Source of the DNA: Rutidosis leptorrhynchoides
Taxonomy: Eukaryota > Streptophyta > Magnoliopsida > Asterales > Asteraceae
Length of the DNA: 64,000 nucleotides
Reading direction: 5' to 3'
Assembly (NCBI RefSeq): GCF_046630445.1
Contig: NC_092333.1
Location: 105,717,001 to 105,781,000, forward strand
Shown: piece by piece, positions 59,520-64,000 of the stretch
Layout of the letters: each line of letters begins with the position of its first letter
How positions within the stretch are numbered: the stretch's first letter is position 1
Translations under genes and position numbers: made by a program
The notes under the pieces: generated by a model
Database searches by the model: none
The model's input: only the letters and a program-made list of their open reading frames with translations
What the model was told of the DNA's origin: nothing

Positions 59520-60694
59520 TATTCATATTAATTATAAACGTTCCATATTAATTGATTTCGTTGCGAAGTTTTGACCTCTATATGAGACGTTTTTCAAAGA
59601 CTGCATTCGTTTTTAAAACAAACCATAACCTTTATTTTATCGACAAGGTTAAAAAGTCACCACCTAGATTATCCAGTAATGATAATCTAAAATATTACAC
59701 TTACACACTACCAATACATATTGGTTTACAATATTAATATGTAACAACAAAGTAAATCTCGAATGCAGTTTTAAACAATATTATACAAGCATGATGACAC
59801 CAAATCTTGTCCGTATTTTAGCATGCAACAGCGGAAGCTCTTAATAATCACCTGAGAATAAACATGCTTTAAACGACAACAAAAATGTTGGTGAGTTATA
59901 GGTTTAACCTATATATTTATCAAATCGTAATAATAGACAACAAGATTTCATATTTCAATATGCATCCCATACATAGAGATAAAAATCATTCATATGGTGA
60001 ACACCTAGTAACCGACCTTAAAAAGATGCATATAGAATATCCCCTATCATTCTGAGACTCCCTTCGGACATGATGAATTCGAAGTACTAAAGCATCCGAT
60101 ACTTTGGATGGGGCTCGTTGGGCCCAATAGATCTATCTTTAGGATTCGCGTCAATTAGGGTGTCTGTTCCCTAATTCTTAGATTACCAGACTAAAAAGGG
60201 GCATATTCGGTTTAATAATCTAGCCATAGAATGTAGTTTCATTTACTTGTGTCTATTTTGTAAAACATTTATAAAACTGCATGTATTCTCATCCTAAAAT
60301 ATTAGATTTTAAAAGTGGGACTATAACTCACTTTCACAGATTTTTACTTCGTCGGGAAGTAAGACTTGGCCACTGGTCGATTCACGAACCTATAACAAAT
60401 ATGTACATATATATCAAAGTATGTTCAAAATATATTTACAATATTTTTTATACGTTTTAATGTTTTAAGTTTATTAAGTCAGCTGTCCTCGTTAGTAACC
60501 TACAACTAGTTGTCCACAGTTAGATGTACAGAAAAATAAAGCAATGTATATTATTTCGAATCAATTCACGACCTCGTGTATACAAGCCTCAGGCTAGATC
60601 ACAACTCAAAGTATATATAATATTTTGGAATCAACCTCAACCCTGTATAGCTAACTCCAACATTACTGCATATAGAGTGTCTATGGTTGTTCCG

Positions 60695-60906
<212 letters not shown>

Positions 60907-62938
60907 GGGTCGATATGATATGTCAAAACATTGTATTCGTGTCTATGGTATCCCAAGATTACATAATATATTAGAATACATGTATAATAAAATATGAGTT
61001 AGCTAGGATATGATTAATATAGATTTGTTACCAATTTTCACGTAGCTACAACCAGAAAAATTATCCAATCTTGTTTTACCCATAACTTCTTCGTTTTAAA
61101 TCCGTTTTGAGTGATTCAAGTTGATATGGTTTCATATTGAACTTAAGTTTATGAATCTAAACAGAAAAAATATAAGTTTATAGTCAAAAATACAGATTAC
61201 AAGTCATTTTTGTAAAGGTAGCTATTTCAGTCGAAAGAACGACGTCTAGATGACCATTTTGGAAAACATACTTCCACTTTGAGTTTAACCATGATTTTTG
61301 GATATAGTTTCATTTTCATAAGAAAAAATCATTTTCCCAGAAGAACAACTTTTAAATCAAAGTTTATCATAGTTTTTAATTAACTAACCCAAAACAGCCC
61401 GCGGTGTTACTACGACGGCGTATATCCGGTTTTACGGTGTTTTTCGTGTTTTCAGGTTTTAAATCATTAAGTTAGCATATCATATAGATATAGAACATGT
61501 GTTTAGTTGATTTTAAAAGTCAATTTAGAAGGATTAACTTTGTTTGCGAACAAGTTTAGAATTAACTAAACTATGTTCTAGTGATTACATGTTCAAATCT
61601 TTGAATAAGATAGTTATACATATATGAATCGAATGATTTTATGAACATCATTACTACCTCAAGTTCAGTAGGTAAACCTACTGGAAATGATGAAAATATA
61701 ACTTGAGCTTCAAAGGATCTTTGATGGCTTGGAAGTTCTTGAAATAGAATCATGACACAAAAACAAGTTCAAGTAAGATTATTACTCGAATTAAGATAGT
61801 TATAGTTATAGAAATTGAATCAAAGCTTGAATATGAATATTACCTTGATTTAGAAAGATAACCTACTATAAATAACAAAGGTTTCTTGATCTTAGATGAT
61901 TGTTTAGAATGGATTAGGAAACTTGGAAGTAAACTTGTAAACTTGGAAGTGTTCTTGATGTGTTCTTGACTAATTATTTTTATGATGATTATAGGTACTA
62001 ACCAAATCTTGTATTTGATGATTTTTGTTGGAAAAATAGTAACTTAGACTTTCATGGAAGAGTGTGTGTGTTTTGAGAGAGAATTGAGAAGAAAATTGGA
62101 AGTGAAATGGAGTATGTGGTGAGTGGTGAAGGTGAGTGGGGTTAAAAGGAGTTCTTGTTTTTGTTTCCTTGCTCATAAGTTATGCTAGTTATCTAATTGT
62201 TGGTTCTACATGTTTGTTGACTATCTAGGGCTGCTAAGAGCTGAATTATTATGTGTATATACCAACAGTATATACGTCTAGGAGCTGGGTATTGTACGAG
62301 TACGAATACGGTTGCATACGAGTAGAATTGTTGATGAAATTGAATGAGAATGTAATTGTAAGTATTTTTGTTAAATAGGAGTACTTTGATATGTGTCTTG
62401 AAGTCTTCCAAAAGTGTATTATTACAACATAATACACTACATGTATATACATTTAACTGAGTCGTTAAGTCATCGTTAGTCGTTACATGTAACTGTTGTT
62501 TTGAAACCTTTAAGTTAACGATCTTATTAAATGTTGTTAACCCATTATTTATAATATCTAATGAGATGTTAAATTATTACATTATCATGATATTATGATG
62601 TATTAATATATCTTAATATGATATATATACATTTAAATGTCGTTACAACGATAATCGTTACATATATGACTCGTTTCGAAATCCTTAAGTTAGTAGTCTT
62701 GTTTTTACATATGTAGTTCATTGTTAATACACTTAATGATAAGTTTACTTATCATTTATCATATTTAAACATAGTGTAATAATATCTTAATATGATTCAT
62801 ATGTATTTAGTAAGACGTTGTTATAACGATAATCGTTATATATATCGTTTCGAGTTTCTTAAATCAATAAACTCATTTTATGTATATCACTCATTGTTAA
62901 TATACCTAATGAGATACTCAATTATCATAATATCAAGT

Positions 62939-62942
<4 letters not shown>

Positions 62943-63025
<83 letters not shown>

Positions 63026-63040
63026 ATATATATATATATG
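62943..63040. repeat. (TA)n microsatellite
   Basis: About 33 TA units, then a CATATACATATATA-interrupted part, near the U3 start of the chromovirus LTR. Confidence 0.95.
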
Positions 63041-63234
63041 TCATCATATAGTTTTTACAAGTTTTAACGTTCGTGAATCACCGGTCAACTTGGGTGGTCA
63101 ATTGTCTATATGAAACCTATTTTAATTAATCAAGTCTTAACAAGTTTGATTGCTTAACATGTTGGAAATACTTAATCATATAAATATCAATTTTATTTAA
63201 TATATATAAACATGGAAAAGTTCAGGTCACTACA

Positions 63235-63275
63235 GTACCTACCCGTTAAATAAATTTCGTCTCGAAATTTTAAGC
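63235..63275 (-). promoter_or_regulatory. Polypurine tract region of the chromovirus
   Basis: Minus strand AAATTTCGAGACGAAATTT then ATTTAACGGGTAGGTAC, directly before the LTR start. Same layout as 1246-1285 in the first element, but with GGGTAGG in place of GGGGGG. Confidence 0.8.
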
Positions 63276-64000
63276 AGTTGGAGGGTTGACGTATCTTCTG
63301 GAAATAAGTGCGGGTATTTCTTCTTCATCTGATCTTCTCATTCCCAGGTGAACTCGAGTCCTCTACGATCATTCCATCGAACCTTAACAATTGGTATCTT
63401 GTTTTGCTTAAGTCTTTTAACCTCACGATCCATTATTTCGACGGGTTCTTCGATGAATTGAAGTTTTTCGTTGATTTGGATTTCGTCTAACAGAATAGTG
63501 AGATCTTCTTTAGCAAAACATTTCTTCAAATTCGAGACATGGAAAGTGTTATGTACAGTCGCGAGTTGTTGAGGTAACTCAAGTCGGTAAGCTACTGGTC
63601 CGACACGATCAATAATCTTGAATGGTCCAATATACCTTGGATTTAATTTCCCTCGTTTACCAAATCGAACAACGCCTTTCCAAGGTGCAACTTTAAGCAT
63701 GACCATCTCTCCAATTTCAAATTCTATATCTTTTCTTTTAATGTCAGCGTAGCTCTTTTGTCGACTTTGGGCGGCTTTCAACCGTTGTTGAATTTGGATG
63801 ATCTTCTCGGTAGTTTCTTATATTATCTCCGGACCCGTAATCTGTCTATCCCCCATTTCACTCCAATAAATCAGAGACCTGCACTTTCTACCATAAAGTG
63901 CTTCAAACGGTGCCATCTCAATGCTTGAATGGTAGCTGTTGTTGTAGGAAAATTCTGCTAACGGCAGATGTCGATCCCAACTGTTTCTGAAATCAATAAC
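63276..64000 (-). pseudogene. Chromovirus pol end: integrase C-terminus and chromodomain
   Basis: Enters at the right edge. Minus-strand translation: [60 protein letters not shown], a TAA stop (63820-63818, where relatives have Gln), then [82 protein letters not shown] (the GPY/F module), [48 protein letters not shown] (chromodomain-like). A TGA (63340-63338, Arg in relatives) follows, then EDQMKKKYPHLFPED. Two nonsense changes; otherwise well preserved. The chromodomain directs integration to heterochromatin in this clade (Tekay/Del type by resemblance). No complete integrase core lies in the window. Confidence 0.92.

Noticed and set aside
61571-62452. Several 60-72 codon ORFs in the chromovirus LTR
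   Set aside because: Short, overlapping, both strands, no family resemblance, and located in an LTR.

Overview
The window reads as a repeat-dominated stretch of a plant nuclear genome: AT-rich, full of (TA)n and (AAT)n microsatellites, and built almost entirely of transposable elements. LTR retrotransposons of gypsy type (chromovirus-like and Tat-like) and copia type (SIRE-like, with an extra ORF after RNase H), an L1-type LINE with an RRM-bearing ORF1, Stowaway- and Harbinger-like elements and Helitron-like ends all point to a eudicot. The LTR and pol sequences look to me like those of Asteraceae; this is from memory and unchecked. I found no convincing ordinary host gene, no tRNA or rRNA gene, and no CRISPR or bacterial feature.

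Layout. 1-7352: a young minus-strand gypsy-type element with near-identical LTRs, PBS and PPT, and only one gag-like ORF. It sits inside an older gag pseudogene (7353-7850). 8050-14527: a second minus-strand element bounded by the target-site duplication (TSD) AGTCC. Its internal region has collapsed to about 115 bp, and its very long LTRs carry two tRNA-like segments. 14523-24105: a broken LINE (minus) that hosts three solo LTRs nested in one another (14785-22518 contains 15610-20621, which contains 18811-20404), each with a 5-bp TSD. 24106-34002: DNA transposon remnants (two Harbinger-like, one Stowaway), Helitron-like ends with tandem repeats, and a 1.2-kb foldback element. 34033-45300: Helitron-like repeat DNA holding a 3.4-kb solo LTR (TSD TTAAG) and a 6.2-kb LINE whose ORF1 is open and whose ORF2 has three stops and two frameshifts. 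45315-48305: a foldback element with a telomere-motif hairpin and a three-unit tandem array. 48420-59245: a Tat-like gag-protease pseudogene split exactly in its zinc knuckle by a copia/SIRE-like element (49543-58453, TSD CTACG). 59520-64000: the 3' LTR and the end of pol (integrase C-terminus plus chromodomain) of a minus-strand chromovirus that runs off the window.

The most unusual signals are regulatory. Two different LTRs carry pairs of a 14-bp palindrome, CATGCGATCGCATG, always 32 bp apart and ending 22-24 bp upstream of a TATA box. The copia-like element has a second TATA promoter inside its body, apparently with a leader intron, in front of its extra ORF, again with palindromes just upstream. 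Nested insertions can be ordered in time from the TSDs: LINE 14523-24105 is oldest, then solo LTR 14785-22518, then 15610-20621, then 18811-20404.
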